Assembly (NCBI GenBank): GCA_052387695.1 | Contig: JBQTIX010000032.1 | Location: forward strand, 1 to 64,000 | Direction of reading: 5' to 3' | Origin: Panacagrimonas sp052387695 | Lineage (GTDB): Bacteria > Pseudomonadota > Gammaproteobacteria > Nevskiales > Nevskiaceae | Length of the DNA: 64,000 nt | Shown: piece after piece, positions 28,481 to 37,412 of the stretch | How positions within the stretch are numbered: the first letter of the stretch is position 1 | How the letters are laid out: each line of letters starts with the position of its first letter | Notes under the pieces: generated by a model | Seen by the model: only the letters and a program-made list of their open reading frames with translations | Told to the model about the DNA's origin: nothing | The model's database searches: none | Translations under genes and position numbers: made by a program

Positions 28481-30646
28481 TCAATCGTCGTTGACGATCG
28501 TGGCGCGGAACCGGTTGGCCGCACCCACCGTCGCGCCGCGGGCGGATGCGATCCGCAGGAGCACGCTCTCATTGCGTTCGGCCACGCTGTCCTGAGTCGT
28601 CACCACGAACACGCGCTTGCGCGTCACCCCGGGCCCGAAGACGAGGCGCAGTTCCGGTTCGGTGTAGTCGCCGCCGGGGGTCGCGTTTCCTGCAAGTCGA
28701 AGGTTCACCACCACGCGATCGCTGCTGGCGACCGACAGATTCACGTCCACGACGGCGCGCGCGCCTTCGGTCACCCTGCGATCGGCGCGCGAGAAGCTCA
28801 CCGTTGGCGGATTGATCGCCGCGACGGCGAGATCCGCGCGCACCAGCCCGTGACCGGAATCGAAATCGACACCGGGCGCGGCCATGTCCTCGGCCGTGCT
28901 GCGCAGGGCGGCGTAAATCTGTGCCGGTGTTGCCGCCGGATTGGCCTCGCGCATCAGGGCGGCCACGCCGGCCAGATGCGGTGCCGCGGCAGAGGTGCCA
29001 AAGAAATTGCCGCGCCCGTCGGTGTCCCGACACTCGACCGGCCCAACAGGATTGCCGATGTCCTCGCCAAGGAATGTGGTATTGCCGCCGTCCGGGCCGA
29101 CCGCATCGGGTTTCTGGCGGACAACCGGCGTCGCGAGCACCGCGCCGTTCGGCCGCAGCAGGATCGGTGTGCCGCCGGCCGAGGAGAAGCGCTCCAGCAG
29201 GGCAGGCGTGATGCCACAGGCCGGTGTCTCGAAGTAGGCGGCCGCGCCTACGGCAAATGCACCCGCGGCATTGGGGTGGCCGATGGTGGTCGCACTATGG
29301 GTGGCGAATGCGGTCTGCGTTCCGCCGTCGCCGAAATCGACGTACTTGATCCGCCCGGGCGCATTGCCGGCAAACAGGTTGATCTCCACGAAAACGGTTT
29401 GCGCCGCACCGGTCTGGTTGACGTGATCGATCACCTCCACGGCGTCGCCGCCGAGCAGGTTGTTGTCCACGCCTTCGACGATGACCGGTTCGCCGTCAAT
29501 GATCTCTGATTCGTTGAGCACGTTGCCGGCGGCATCGAGCAGAAAGATGTCGACATCCGCGTCGGAGCCCGGCGAGCCGGGCGAGGAGGAGGCGAACGCG
29601 TCGTCCCACTGAAAGGACAGGCTCAGTTCCTGCCCCGGATTCAGGACGAGCTGCTGGCGGGTGACGACCGGGCTGCCGGGATGAAAATCGTGAAAGATCT
29701 CGCCGCCCACCGTCGCCGGCCGGAAGACCGATTCGTAGGACTGGCGCGCGTTGTTGCCGGCCGCCGAGAAAACCGGCACGCCCGAGACGACCGCCGCGTC
29801 GACGGCCTGGGCGATGAGTCCATCGTGAAAGAAAGGCTCGGTGAGATAGACCACGTCATCGACGATGACGTCGGCGCCCGCCGCGGCCAGCGCCCCGATG
29901 CCGTTGGCGAACGAGGCCTCGCCGTCGAATGCGCTGTGAAAGGACTGGGTCGATTCCGGCGCCACGTCGGCGACGAGCTGGATCATCGCGCGGCCTTCGT
30001 CGCTGCCGCTGCCGCAACCGGTTTCTTCCTGCAGCACCGTGACCGGATCGTATTCGCCGCTGGCGAGGTCGGCGGACGCGCCGCCCAGGCAGTTGAAACT
30101 GTCGGACAGAACGCCCACGTCGATGCCGGCGCCGGTGAAGCCGTTCGCAAGGCTGGGAGGCCGCACCCGCGGGGCGCGCAACGCGTGATCGCCCTGGGTC
30201 TGCACCGGCCCCCGGCGCGTCCGCGCCAGGACCGGACGCGCCAGCAGCAATTCAGGCTCGCGTTCCAGTTGCGCGAGCGCTGCAACCGGGACGCGGGCCG
30301 AAACCATGCGGCCGCGGATGGCGATGTTCTGCGCACCGAGTATCACCAGCCTGTCGGCCAGAGCGGCGGGACGGCTCTTCGCGACGGCGTCGAGGGTCAC
30401 CAGCGCCGCGCCTTTCGCGTTCCGGCCGATCCGAAAGGCGGGGAACTCCCGGGCCAGGTCTGCTGCGGAGCCTGTTCGTCGAGCCGAGTCGGCCACGCGG
30501 TTCAGCCCGGCCTGGAGGCGCCGGTCCGTTTTTTTCAGGGCATGTTTCTGGACGGCGTTCGACGGAGATCGGGTCTCGGCCGGGAGTGATCCGTTGCCGG
30601 TGGCCAGGATCGACGAGAGGAGAATGGCTACGGTCCTGAATTTCAT
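28481..30646 (-). CDS. secreted S8-like serine peptidase with C-terminal Calx-beta domain
   Basis: 721 residues. A signal peptide (TVAILLSSILATGNGSLPA) is followed by a pro-region. The peptidase domain has the Asp segment GIDVGVLSDSFNCLGG near 165, a SAAGN block near 300 and the Ser segment FFGTSAAAPHLAGVAAL near 540. No HGT/HGTH motif is visible; at the expected spot is SDEGRAMIQLVADVAP. Residues about 615-721 are one Calx-beta domain ending IVNDD. It is probably secreted proteolysis with a calcium-binding tail. Activity is less certain because the canonical histidine cannot be located. Confidence 0.82.
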   Translation of the reverse strand: MKFRTVAILLSSILATGNGSLPAETRSPSNAVQKHALKKTDRRLQAGLNRVADSARRTGSAADLAREFPAFRIGRNAKGAALVTLDAVAKSRPAALADRLVILGAQNIAIRGRMVSARVPVAALAQLEREPELLLARPVLARTRRGPVQTQGDHALRAPRVRPPSLANGFTGAGIDVGVLSDSFNCLGGASADLASGEYDPVTVLQEETGCGSGSDEGRAMIQLVADVAPESTQSFHSAFDGEASFANGIGALAAAGADVIVDDVVYLTEPFFHDGLIAQAVDAAVVSGVPVFSAAGNNARQSYESVFRPATVGGEIFHDFHPGSPVVTRQQLVLNPGQELSLSFQWDDAFASSSPGSPGSDADVDIFLLDAAGNVLNESEIIDGEPVIVEGVDNNLLGGDAVEVIDHVNQTGAAQTVFVEINLFAGNAPGRIKYVDFGDGGTQTAFATHSATTIGHPNAAGAFAVGAAAYFETPACGITPALLERFSSAGGTPILLRPNGAVLATPVVRQKPDAVGPDGGNTTFLGEDIGNPVGPVECRDTDGRGNFFGTSAAAPHLAGVAALMREANPAATPAQIYAALRSTAEDMAAPGVDFDSGHGLVRADLAVAAINPPTVSFSRADRRVTEGARAVVDVNLSVASSDRVVVNLRLAGNATPGGDYTEPELRLVFGPGVTRKRVFVVTTQDSVAERNESVLLRIASARGATVGAANRFRATIVNDD

Positions 30647-30679
30647 GATCGCTCCCGGGCAATGGCCCGCGTGCGGTGG

Positions 30680-30861
30680 TTAGGGAAGGTCTGCACCGGT
30701 TCGATCCGGCTCGTAGGTCGGTTCAAGCCGAAGGCGGAACCGATGCTGCGCGCCCTCGACGACGACCGGCGCCTGTCGGCTCCAGCCATGAAAAGCCGTG
30801 GCCTTGAGCCGACCTACATCCGACCTACCCTTGAATTCAGACCTGTACAGAGCGTCCTTAA
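30680..30861 (+). repeat. MITE-like intergenic element, copy C
   Basis: Begins TTAGGGAAGGTCTGCACCGG and ends CCTGTACAGAGCGTCCTTAA. The ends are imperfect inverted repeats (about 16 of 22 positions). The core is nearly identical to copy B at 7810-7988. Its last bases supply the TAA stop codon of the adjacent trypsin-like protease gene. Confidence 0.75.
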
Positions 30862-32324
30862 TCCAGATTGCGCCTCAAGGCGTCGAGGCTTCGCCGCCGA
30901 CGCAAGCGCCCCACCAGGCCGGCCAGCGCCAGTATCCACCCGGCGCCGAATGCACCGCCACCGGAATCGTCCGAACCGGTCCCACCCTCTCCGCCACCGG
31001 CGTCGGGATTGCAGTCGGTTCCGGGATCGGTTCCGCAGAAGGCGGTGCGGCCGGTGTCGCCGGGGTCGAGAAACCGGGACAGGCCGTTGGCCCAGGCCAC
31101 GTCGAGCCGGCCAAAGAAATCGGTACCGGTTGGATTGGTGCAGGAGCTGGCTCCGCCGGTCAGGACACCGACCAGCCGACGGTCCTGGTTGAACAGGGCG
31201 CTGCCCGACGACCCCGGCTCCGTGACGCCCTGCGAGAAGCGCAGCTCGAAGGTGGACAGGTTGTTGCCGACCCCGGTGATGCTGGTCACGACGCGCTGGG
31301 CGGGCGTGTCGTAAACGCTGATGCGCTTTTCTTCGCCTGCCGGGTGATGAATGACCCGGCCGCTTTGGGGGATGGCGGTGGGACTGGCGTCGAAGCCGGC
31401 GAAGTGGACGTTGAACGCGCTGCTGGGCGGATCGAGCAGCCGGATCAGGGTGTGATCCGAGGCGGTGTGACTGCGGACGAGGGTGCTGCCGGTCTGGCTC
31501 TGACTCAGGCTGCCGTCGGGTGTGCCACCGCAGTTCGAGGTGAGGAAGTTGTAGTAGATCACCAGTCGGGCATCGTTGATGGCGGTGATGCCGCAGTGAT
31601 TCGCGGTCAGGACGTACGGCGTTTCGTCCTGCGAGGTGTTGTTGATCAGTTGTCCGGTGCAGGTGAAGAACCCGAGGCCGGTCACGATCTGCAAGCGCAC
31701 GACGGACCGGATCTCGTCGCGCCAGCCATCGCCCTGCGGACAGACCGCGTCGATGTTGCAGTCGCCCGAGAGCTTGGGCCCGGCCTCCTGGGCGGTCAGG
31801 CTGCGCAGGCCGTGACCGATTCCCGACAGTTGCAGATCGACCCGTTGGCGCTGCGCGGCCGGGACCCGCAATTCCAGGAGGGCCTGCTCGCCGGGCACGA
31901 GTGCGGTGGTAAGGCCGCCGTCGCGGCTGCGGTTGCGACGGGTGTAAGGCCCCTGGATCACCCGCCCTTCGACATCCATCACGCGAAGCTCCGCACCGGG
32001 CGGCAGGTCGAAGCGGGAAAACGAGGGGATCAACAGCCTGGCCTGCGGCGAATACAGTCGCAGGTGCCAGACCGCGGTCGCGCCGTCCACGCTCCACTGA
32101 CCCTCGGCGAGGCCGAGCGCGGCAGGAACATTGAGTGCGATGAGCGTCGGACCGTTTTCGCGCGCAGCGGGAAGGGACCGCCGGGTACGTTCGACCTCCG
32201 CTTGCGTCACTGCGTGAATCGGCACGCGATCCAGTTCGCGCGGGCTGAGCCGGTTTGCGGCTTGGGCTGCGGGGAAGCCCAGCAGCGTGATCAGGCAGAG
32301 GATCGAGACAGGAAGGCGGAGCAT
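30858..32324 (-). CDS. secreted trypsin-like serine protease with GlyGly-CTERM anchor
   Basis: 488 residues from ATG 32324, giving the signal peptide LPVSILCLITLLGFPAAQAA. The chymotrypsin-fold domain resembles lysyl-endopeptidase-like enzymes: His in PYVLTANHCG, Asp in SDHTLIRL, and Ser in EPGSSGSALF, with paired cysteines (CNIDAVC, CTGQL). The C-terminus is a Gly/Ser/Asp linker, GGGAFGAGWILALAGLVG and a basic RRRR tail. That is a GlyGly-CTERM sorting signal, cleaved by rhombosortase in species that have it, usually on type II secretion substrates. The stop codon lies inside a repeat end. Confidence 0.88.
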   Translation of the reverse strand: MLRLPVSILCLITLLGFPAAQAANRLSPRELDRVPIHAVTQAEVERTRRSLPAARENGPTLIALNVPAALGLAEGQWSVDGATAVWHLRLYSPQARLLIPSFSRFDLPPGAELRVMDVEGRVIQGPYTRRNRSRDGGLTTALVPGEQALLELRVPAAQRQRVDLQLSGIGHGLRSLTAQEAGPKLSGDCNIDAVCPQGDGWRDEIRSVVRLQIVTGLGFFTCTGQLINNTSQDETPYVLTANHCGITAINDARLVIYYNFLTSNCGGTPDGSLSQSQTGSTLVRSHTASDHTLIRLLDPPSSAFNVHFAGFDASPTAIPQSGRVIHHPAGEEKRISVYDTPAQRVVTSITGVGNNLSTFELRFSQGVTEPGSSGSALFNQDRRLVGVLTGGASSCTNPTGTDFFGRLDVAWANGLSRFLDPGDTGRTAFCGTDPGTDCNPDAGGGEGGTGSDDSGGGAFGAGWILALAGLVGRLRRRRSLDALRRNLD

Positions 32325-32413
32325 CGTGGCGCCGGGTGCGAGTGTGGCGGCACTATATTCCAAGCCCCGAGGCCAGCCGATGCCGGCGATCGGGGCCCGC
32401 GACCCGCGGGTCG

Positions 32414-33802
32414 TCAACGTTCCGCAATGCCGGTCTCAACGATCAGCAGCGCGTCGATCTCGGCCAGGTCGTCCGGGCCGAGCTTGCCGGCGGCGGCCTT
32501 GAGCTGCAGCACCGAGAGCAGGTAGTCATAGCGGGCACGAGAGTAGTCGCGCCTTGCGCTGAACAGGTCGCGCTGGGCGTTGAGCACGTCGATCGCCGTA
32601 CGTGTGCCGACTTCCAGGCCGGTCTCGGAGGCGTCCAGGGCGGTGGTGCTGGACAGAACGGCCTGCTTGAGCGCCTTGACCCTCGCGGCGCCGGACATGA
32701 CGCCGAGGTAGGCGTCTCGGGTCTGGCGCTCCACGGAGCGCGCGGCGCCCACGTACTCGGCCTTGCGCTGCTCGTGGATCGCGGTTGCCTGCGAGATGCG
32801 AGAACGGATTGCGAGACCGGAGAAGATCGGCAGTTGCACCTGTACTCCATAGGTCTCGCCCGTGCTGTCCAAGGCGCGATCGCCGGAATCGCTGGTGACG
32901 TCTTGGTATTGCGCCTGGAACCCCACGGTGGGCAGATGACCGGCGCGCGCGGCGTCGATGTCCTTGTCAGCGATGTCGGCGGCGAGCCTGGCGGCCAGCA
33001 GATCCAGATTGTTGTCCTTTGCCACGCTGACCCAGGTCTCCACGATTGCCGGGGTCGGTGGCGTCAGGGGAATCTCGTCGCGCAGCGGACGGGCCAGGGT
33101 ATCGGCGCTGCCCGTGATTTCCGCGAGCGCCTGGTGAGCCGAGGCGAGTTGCTGGTCTGCGGCGATCTCCTGCGCAACGGTCAGGTCGAAACGTGCCTGC
33201 GCTTCCTGCACATCGGTGATGGCGGACAGGCCGACTTCAAACCGCCGTCGGGCCTGTTCGAGCTGACGGTCGAGCGAGGTCTTCTCGGCTTTGGAAAACC
33301 CCAGGTTGTCGGTGGCGCCCAGCACGTCGAAATAGGCTTGCGCCGTGCGCAATACCAGGGACTGGCCAGCGTTGCGGAATCGCGCCTCCGCCAGCGCGAC
33401 CTGGATACCGGCCTGACCGTAGCGGGTGAACGCGGACCAGTCGAACACGATCTGTTGCAGGCTCAGACTCAGGGCTTCGTCCTCGGTGTCGGCGTCGAAG
33501 GGCGTGACGTTGCGCCGGACCGGATCCGGCGTAGTCGGGTTGTTATCCGGGACGGAAAAATTGTTGGTCGAAGTGCCGTCGGACGAGCCTTCCTGCCGCG
33601 CATAGGTGCCGAGGATTTGCGGCAGCAGAGCCGCCCGCGCCTGCGGTCGCGCTTCCACCGCGGCGTCGCGTGCGTGCTGCGCGGCCTGGAGCTGGGTGTC
33701 GTTGGCGAGTGCCTGTTCGTAGACCTTGAGCAACTCCGCCGCCGGAATCGCGGCGGGGGCGAGGAAACAGGCCAGCAGGACGGCGTAGGGCGTCAGGCGC
33801 AT
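32414..33802 (-). CDS. tolC: TolC-family outer-membrane efflux/secretion channel
   Basis: 462 residues with the signal peptide AVLLACFLAPAAIPA. The two outer-membrane-efflux repeats are visible, each ending in long helices; LAEARFRNAGQSLVLRTAQ and ETGLEVGTRTAIDVLNAQRD are the characteristic helical segments. It trimerises as the outer-membrane duct for type I secretion and RND/MFP efflux systems. No pump or adaptor gene is next to it, as is usual for tolC. The secreted Calx-beta proteins in the window could be type I clients, but no RTX nonapeptides were seen. Confidence 0.9.
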   Translation of the reverse strand: MRLTPYAVLLACFLAPAAIPAAELLKVYEQALANDTQLQAAQHARDAAVEARPQARAALLPQILGTYARQEGSSDGTSTNNFSVPDNNPTTPDPVRRNVTPFDADTEDEALSLSLQQIVFDWSAFTRYGQAGIQVALAEARFRNAGQSLVLRTAQAYFDVLGATDNLGFSKAEKTSLDRQLEQARRRFEVGLSAITDVQEAQARFDLTVAQEIAADQQLASAHQALAEITGSADTLARPLRDEIPLTPPTPAIVETWVSVAKDNNLDLLAARLAADIADKDIDAARAGHLPTVGFQAQYQDVTSDSGDRALDSTGETYGVQVQLPIFSGLAIRSRISQATAIHEQRKAEYVGAARSVERQTRDAYLGVMSGAARVKALKQAVLSSTTALDASETGLEVGTRTAIDVLNAQRDLFSARRDYSRARYDYLLSVLQLKAAAGKLGPDDLAEIDALLIVETGIAER

Positions 33803-33819
33803 GGGAGTCTCGGTTCAAT

Positions 33820-34134
33820 TCAATACCGGGCGACGCGGGGATCGATCTCGATCGACCAGGCCTCGATGCCGCCGTCGAGATGACAGACGTCGGCAAACCC
33901 CTGCTGTTCCAGGAAACGGCCGGCGTGCAGGCTGCGCACGCCGTGATGGCAGTAGATCGCAACCGGTCGCATCCGGTCGAGCTCGCCCCAGCGTTGCGGC
34001 AGTTCGTGCAGGACGATGGTGATGTGGCTCTCAAGCCGCGCGACGGCGATCTCCTCCGGCATGCGCACGTCCAGCAACTGCACCTGCGGATCGGCGATGC
34101 GGGACTGGAATTCCTGGGTGTTGAGGGTCTGCAT
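33820..34134 (-). CDS. single-domain rhodanese-like protein
   Basis: 104 residues from ATG 34134. It has the rhodanese pattern: LLDVRMPEEIAVARLESHI near the N-terminus, catalytic Cys in YCHHGVRS, and GFADVCHLDGGIEAW. It would transfer sulfane sulfur or act as a Cys-based phosphatase-like carrier in the cytoplasm. It sits 17 bp upstream of tolC, a combination seen in several gammaproteobacteria. The frame's extension to 34290 has no similarity. Confidence 0.9.
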   Translation of the reverse strand: MQTLNTQEFQSRIADPQVQLLDVRMPEEIAVARLESHITIVLHELPQRWGELDRMRPVAIYCHHGVRSLHAGRFLEQQGFADVCHLDGGIEAWSIEIDPRVARY

Positions 34135-34308
34135 CGGGCGGCAATCCGGATCGCTTGCGAAGGCGGGTCTCGAATTAGTGTACCGCCTGGTTTTGTAATT
34201 GGCATCAGGGTTTTGTCGCACATTCCCATGACATGCCATAGTTTTGTCATGGACCGGCATCACCGGGCGCGAACAAAAAGCCGGACGCAACCGGATTCAG
34301 GACCTTCG

Positions 34309-34884
34309 ATGACCCAGGACTTCTATCTCGCCTCGCGCTCCCCGCGTCGTGCGGAACTGTTGCGCCGAGCGGGATTCGCTTTCGAATGCCTGCCGGTCGA
34401 CGTACCCGAACAGCCGCGGGCGGGCGAGTCGCCGTTGGTTTTTGCCAGCCGGCTGGCGCTGGAGAAGGCTGGCGCGGCGCTGGCACGGGCGACGCACAAA
34501 CGCCCGGTGCTCGGCGCCGATACCGACGTGTCGATCGATGGCGAAATCCTGGGTAAACCGGTTGATCGCGACGATGCGGTGCGCATGCTGCTGCGGTTGT
34601 CCGACCGCGGTCACGAGGTGTTCTCGGCAGTGGCCGTGGTGACTTCCGAGGGCCATAGGCTCTCGACGACCCGCACCGAGGTGGCCTTCGGCCGCATCAC
34701 TTCTGCCGAGGCCGGAGCCTACTGGGATACCGGCGAACCGGCCGACAAGGCCGGTGCGTACGCAATCCAGGGCCTCGCAGCCCGCTGGGTGCGTGAAATC
34801 CGCGGCAGCTACACCGGAGTGGTCGGGCTGCCCCTGTACGAGACTATCGAACTGTTGCGAGGCTTTGGAGTCACCCCGCGATGA
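34309..34884 (+). CDS. maf: Maf-family nucleoside triphosphate pyrophosphatase
   Basis: 191 residues from ATG 34309. Family motifs are ASRSPRRAELL at the start, GADTDVSIDGEILGKP near 68, and GEPADKAGAYAIQG near 145. Maf proteins hydrolyse dTTP/UTP or modified NTPs to the monophosphate and pyrophosphate, and were first known as septum-formation inhibitors. The motif set fits the YhdE (dTTP/UTP) branch. The stop overlaps the rng start as ATGA; the maf-rng pair is conserved in gammaproteobacteria. Confidence 0.93.
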   Translation: MTQDFYLASRSPRRAELLRRAGFAFECLPVDVPEQPRAGESPLVFASRLALEKAGAALARATHKRPVLGADTDVSIDGEILGKPVDRDDAVRMLLRLSDRGHEVFSAVAVVTSEGHRLSTTRTEVAFGRITSAEAGAYWDTGEPADKAGAYAIQGLAARWVREIRGSYTGVVGLPLYETIELLRGFGVTPR

Positions 34885-36341
34885 GCACCGAGATCCTGGT
34901 CAACATCGGTTCGCAGGAGACCCGGGTCGCGCTGGTCGAAGGCGGCGCGGCGCAGGAGATTTATATCCAGCGCGCCTCGCGGCACGGCCTGGTCGGCAAC
35001 ATCTACAAGGGTGTCGTGCAGCGCGTGCTACCGGGTATGCAGGCGGCCTTCGTCGACGTCGGCCTGGAGCGGACCGCCTTCCTGCACGTCGCAGACATGT
35101 TGGCCAACGGCTCCGAAGGATCGCGCAACCCGCCGCCGATCCAGACCCTGCTGTTCGAAGGGCAGGAAGTGCTGGTCCAGGTGCTGAAGGACCCGCTTGG
35201 CACCAAGGGCGCGCGGCTGACGACCCTGCTGTCGGTGCCGTCGCGCTATCTGGTGCTGCTGCCGTACGAGCCGCACTGCGGCGCGTCGGCGCGGATCGAG
35301 GATGAACACGAACGCACGCGGCTGCGGGAGGTGGTGAATCGCGTGGCCGGCAGCGCCTGTCCGAAGTTCGGCGTTATCGCCCGGACCGCAGCGGAAGGCG
35401 CAGACGAGGACCGGCTGGTCAACGATCTGCGCTTTCTGCTGCGGCTGTGGACCGCAATCAGCGAGCAGTCGCGCACCTCGCCCGCCCGAACCATGGTCCA
35501 CGGCGACCTGCCCCTGTCCATGCGCATCCTGCGCGACCTGCTAGGCACCGACGTGGAGCGGGTGCGCATCGACAGCGCCGATGAATTCAAGCGCGTCCAG
35601 CAGTTTGCCCGGGTTTTTCTGCCGGAAGCCGCGGGGCGCATCGAGCTCTATGCAGGCGCCGCACCGATCTTCGACCTGTATGGCGTGGAGGACGACATCG
35701 ACCGCGCCCTGTCGCGGAAAGTCGATCTCAAGTCCGGCGGGCACCTGGTCATCGACCAGACCGAAGCGATGACGACGATCGATGTCAACACCGGCGCGTT
35801 CACCGGGCATCGCAATCTGGAGGAGACCATCCTCAAGACCAACCTCGATGCGGCGCAGGCCATCGCGCGCCAGTTACGGCTGCGGAACCTGGGCGGCATC
35901 ATCGTTCTGGACTTCATCGACATGCGCAACGAGGACCATCGCGTGCAGGTCCTGCGCGCGCTGGAGAAGGAACTCAAGCGCGACCCTGCGCGCACTCAGG
36001 TCTACACCTTCTCTGCGCTCGGCCTGGTCGAGATGACGCGCAAGCGCACCCGCGAATCGCTCGGTCACATCCTCTGCCAGCCCTGTCCGACCTGCGAGGG
36101 CAGGGCGAGCATCAAGACCATGGACACGATCTGCCACGAGATCACGCGCGAGGTGAGCCGCGCGGCGCGGCAGTTCGAAGCCCGGCACTTCCTGGTCCTT
36201 GCAGCGCCCGCCGTGGTCCAGCACCTGACCGAGGACAGCTCGCTGGGCCTGGCGGAGCTGGAAGCCAGTCTCAACCGGCCGATCCGGCTACAGGCCGAAG
36301 CCTCGTATCACCTGGAGAGTTTCGATGTCGTCCCGCTTTGA
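34881..36341 (+). CDS. rng: ribonuclease G
   Basis: 486 residues, the RNase G length rather than the long RNase E. It begins MSTEILVNIGSQETRVAL. The S1 RNA-binding domain spans about 35-125 (GNIYKGVVQRVLPGMQAAFVDVG). The catalytic core contains DVNTGAFTGHRNLEETILKTN and GGIIVLDFIDM, with Mg-binding Asp residues, and the zinc-link CPTCEG is near 400. It is an endoribonuclease in 5' maturation of 16S rRNA and mRNA decay. Translationally coupled to maf. Confidence 0.95.
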   Translation: MSTEILVNIGSQETRVALVEGGAAQEIYIQRASRHGLVGNIYKGVVQRVLPGMQAAFVDVGLERTAFLHVADMLANGSEGSRNPPPIQTLLFEGQEVLVQVLKDPLGTKGARLTTLLSVPSRYLVLLPYEPHCGASARIEDEHERTRLREVVNRVAGSACPKFGVIARTAAEGADEDRLVNDLRFLLRLWTAISEQSRTSPARTMVHGDLPLSMRILRDLLGTDVERVRIDSADEFKRVQQFARVFLPEAAGRIELYAGAAPIFDLYGVEDDIDRALSRKVDLKSGGHLVIDQTEAMTTIDVNTGAFTGHRNLEETILKTNLDAAQAIARQLRLRNLGGIIVLDFIDMRNEDHRVQVLRALEKELKRDPARTQVYTFSALGLVEMTRKRTRESLGHILCQPCPTCEGRASIKTMDTICHEITREVSRAARQFEARHFLVLAAPAVVQHLTEDSSLGLAELEASLNRPIRLQAEASYHLESFDVVPL

Positions 36342-36365
36342 AGGCTTGAGCAATGCCAAGGCGCG

Positions 36366-36393
36366 TTGACACCCCGATGACAGCGGCTAAAAT
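36366..36393 (+). promoter_or_regulatory. promoter of tRNA-Gly
   Basis: TTGACA at 36366-36371, a 16-bp spacer, and TAAAAT at 36388-36393 (five of six). The transcript would begin about 6 bp before the mature tRNA. Confidence 0.8.
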
Positions 36394-36405
36394 GCGCGTC
36401 CCGTC

Positions 36406-36481
36406 GCGGGAATAGCTCAGTTGGTAGAGCGCAACCTTGCCAAGGTTGAGGTCGCGAGTTCGAACCTCGTTTCCCGCTCCA
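36406..36481 (+). tRNA. tRNA-Gly (GCC)
   Basis: 76 nt. The acceptor stem GCGGGAA pairs with TTCCCGC. It has D-arm AGCTCAGTTGGTAGAGC, anticodon loop CTTGCCAAG with anticodon GCC, T-arm GGTTCGAACC-like (GAGTTCGAACCTC), and an encoded TCCA end. Confidence 0.97.
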
Positions 36482-36493
36482 AGCTGCTTGAGG

Positions 36494-36520
36494 AACCCCG
36501 GGCCGGACCCGGGGTTTTTC
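36494..36520 (+). terminator. Rho-independent terminator after tRNA-Gly
   Basis: AACCCCGGG, a short loop and CCCGGGGTT form a stem that runs into TTTTTC. It lies 13 bp after the tRNA. Confidence 0.85.
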
Positions 36521-36574
36521 GTTTCACGGTGTCGAGTCCGAAGACGGTTTTTGCGCGTCGCTGCAAGCATCAAA

Positions 36575-36648
36575 GGCTGGGTGGCAGAGTGGTCATGCAG
36601 CGGACTGCAAATCCGCGAACGCCGGTTCAATTCCGACCCCAGCCTCCA
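36575..36648 (+). tRNA. tRNA-Cys (GCA)
   Basis: 74 nt. The acceptor stem GGCTGGG pairs with CCCAGCC. The anticodon loop ACTGCAAAT has anticodon GCA, the T-loop is GGTTCAATTCC, and there is an encoded TCCA end. It lies downstream of the tRNA-Gly terminator, so it may have its own promoter in 36521-36574. Confidence 0.97.
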
Positions 36649-36719
36649 CTTAACAGAATAAGTAGGATGTCCGTGGACACGTCCGCGCTGCGGAATACGC
36701 TGCAATCATCGGCGTCGTC

Positions 36720-37412
36720 ATGAAGATTGATGCCCCCAATTTTCGGATGCTGCTTCGGGAACTCCGGGCGCCGGCAGAAATGGCCGAGTTCTGGCTCGGA
36801 TCAAATGATCTGAAGCGCCTTCCGCGCGGAGATGGCCATCCCGTCATGTTCCTGCCCGGATTCGCGATGGGCGACGAAGCCTTGCGTCCCATGGCGCGGG
36901 TGGTCGGGCGGCTCGGGTATGCGGTGAGCGGCTGGGAGCAGGGGCGAAATCTGGGCTTGCGCACCCGCGTACTGGAACGCTTGCTCCGGCGCTTGCAAGA
37001 ACAGCACGAGCGCGACGGAAGGAAGTTCAGTCTGGTCGGATGGAGCGCGGGAGGACTCTACGCGCGCGAAATTGCGAGGGTCCGGCCGGACTGGGTGCGC
37101 AGAATCATCACTTTGGGCAGCCCGATCAGGCCGCATCAGTCGGGACAGGAAATCGTCGAAGGGTTTAGACGCGCTTTCGAGTCCTTTCTCGCCGATCGCG
37201 GCTATCCGAGTTTCCATCCCGATCTGGATGCGCCGCCCGTGCCCTGCACGGCGATCTACTCGAAGCGCGACGGTGTGGTGGCCTGGCGCGCTGCGATGGA
37301 GACCGCTGCACCGAACACGGAAAATGTCGAGGTGGAGGGCACGCACCTCGGCCTGGGGTTCAATCTGGACGTGCTGCGGATCGTTGCGGAGCGGCTCGCT
37401 ACTGCGGTCTGA
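36720..37412 (+). CDS. alpha/beta-hydrolase, lipase-like
   Basis: 230 residues. The oxyanion-hole region HPVMFLPGFAMGDEALRPM is near 40, the nucleophile elbow is GWSAGG near 108, the Asp is in YSKRDGVVAW near 178, and the His is in GTHLGLGFN near 208. It is a serine hydrolase of esterase/lipase type with no signal peptide, so cytoplasmic; the substrate is unknown. Its 3' end overlaps the convergent idi gene by 14 bp. No clear ribosome-binding site. Confidence 0.82.
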   Translation: MKIDAPNFRMLLRELRAPAEMAEFWLGSNDLKRLPRGDGHPVMFLPGFAMGDEALRPMARVVGRLGYAVSGWEQGRNLGLRTRVLERLLRRLQEQHERDGRKFSLVGWSAGGLYAREIARVRPDWVRRIITLGSPIRPHQSGQEIVEGFRRAFESFLADRGYPSFHPDLDAPPVPCTAIYSKRDGVVAWRAAMETAAPNTENVEVEGTHLGLGFNLDVLRIVAERLATAV

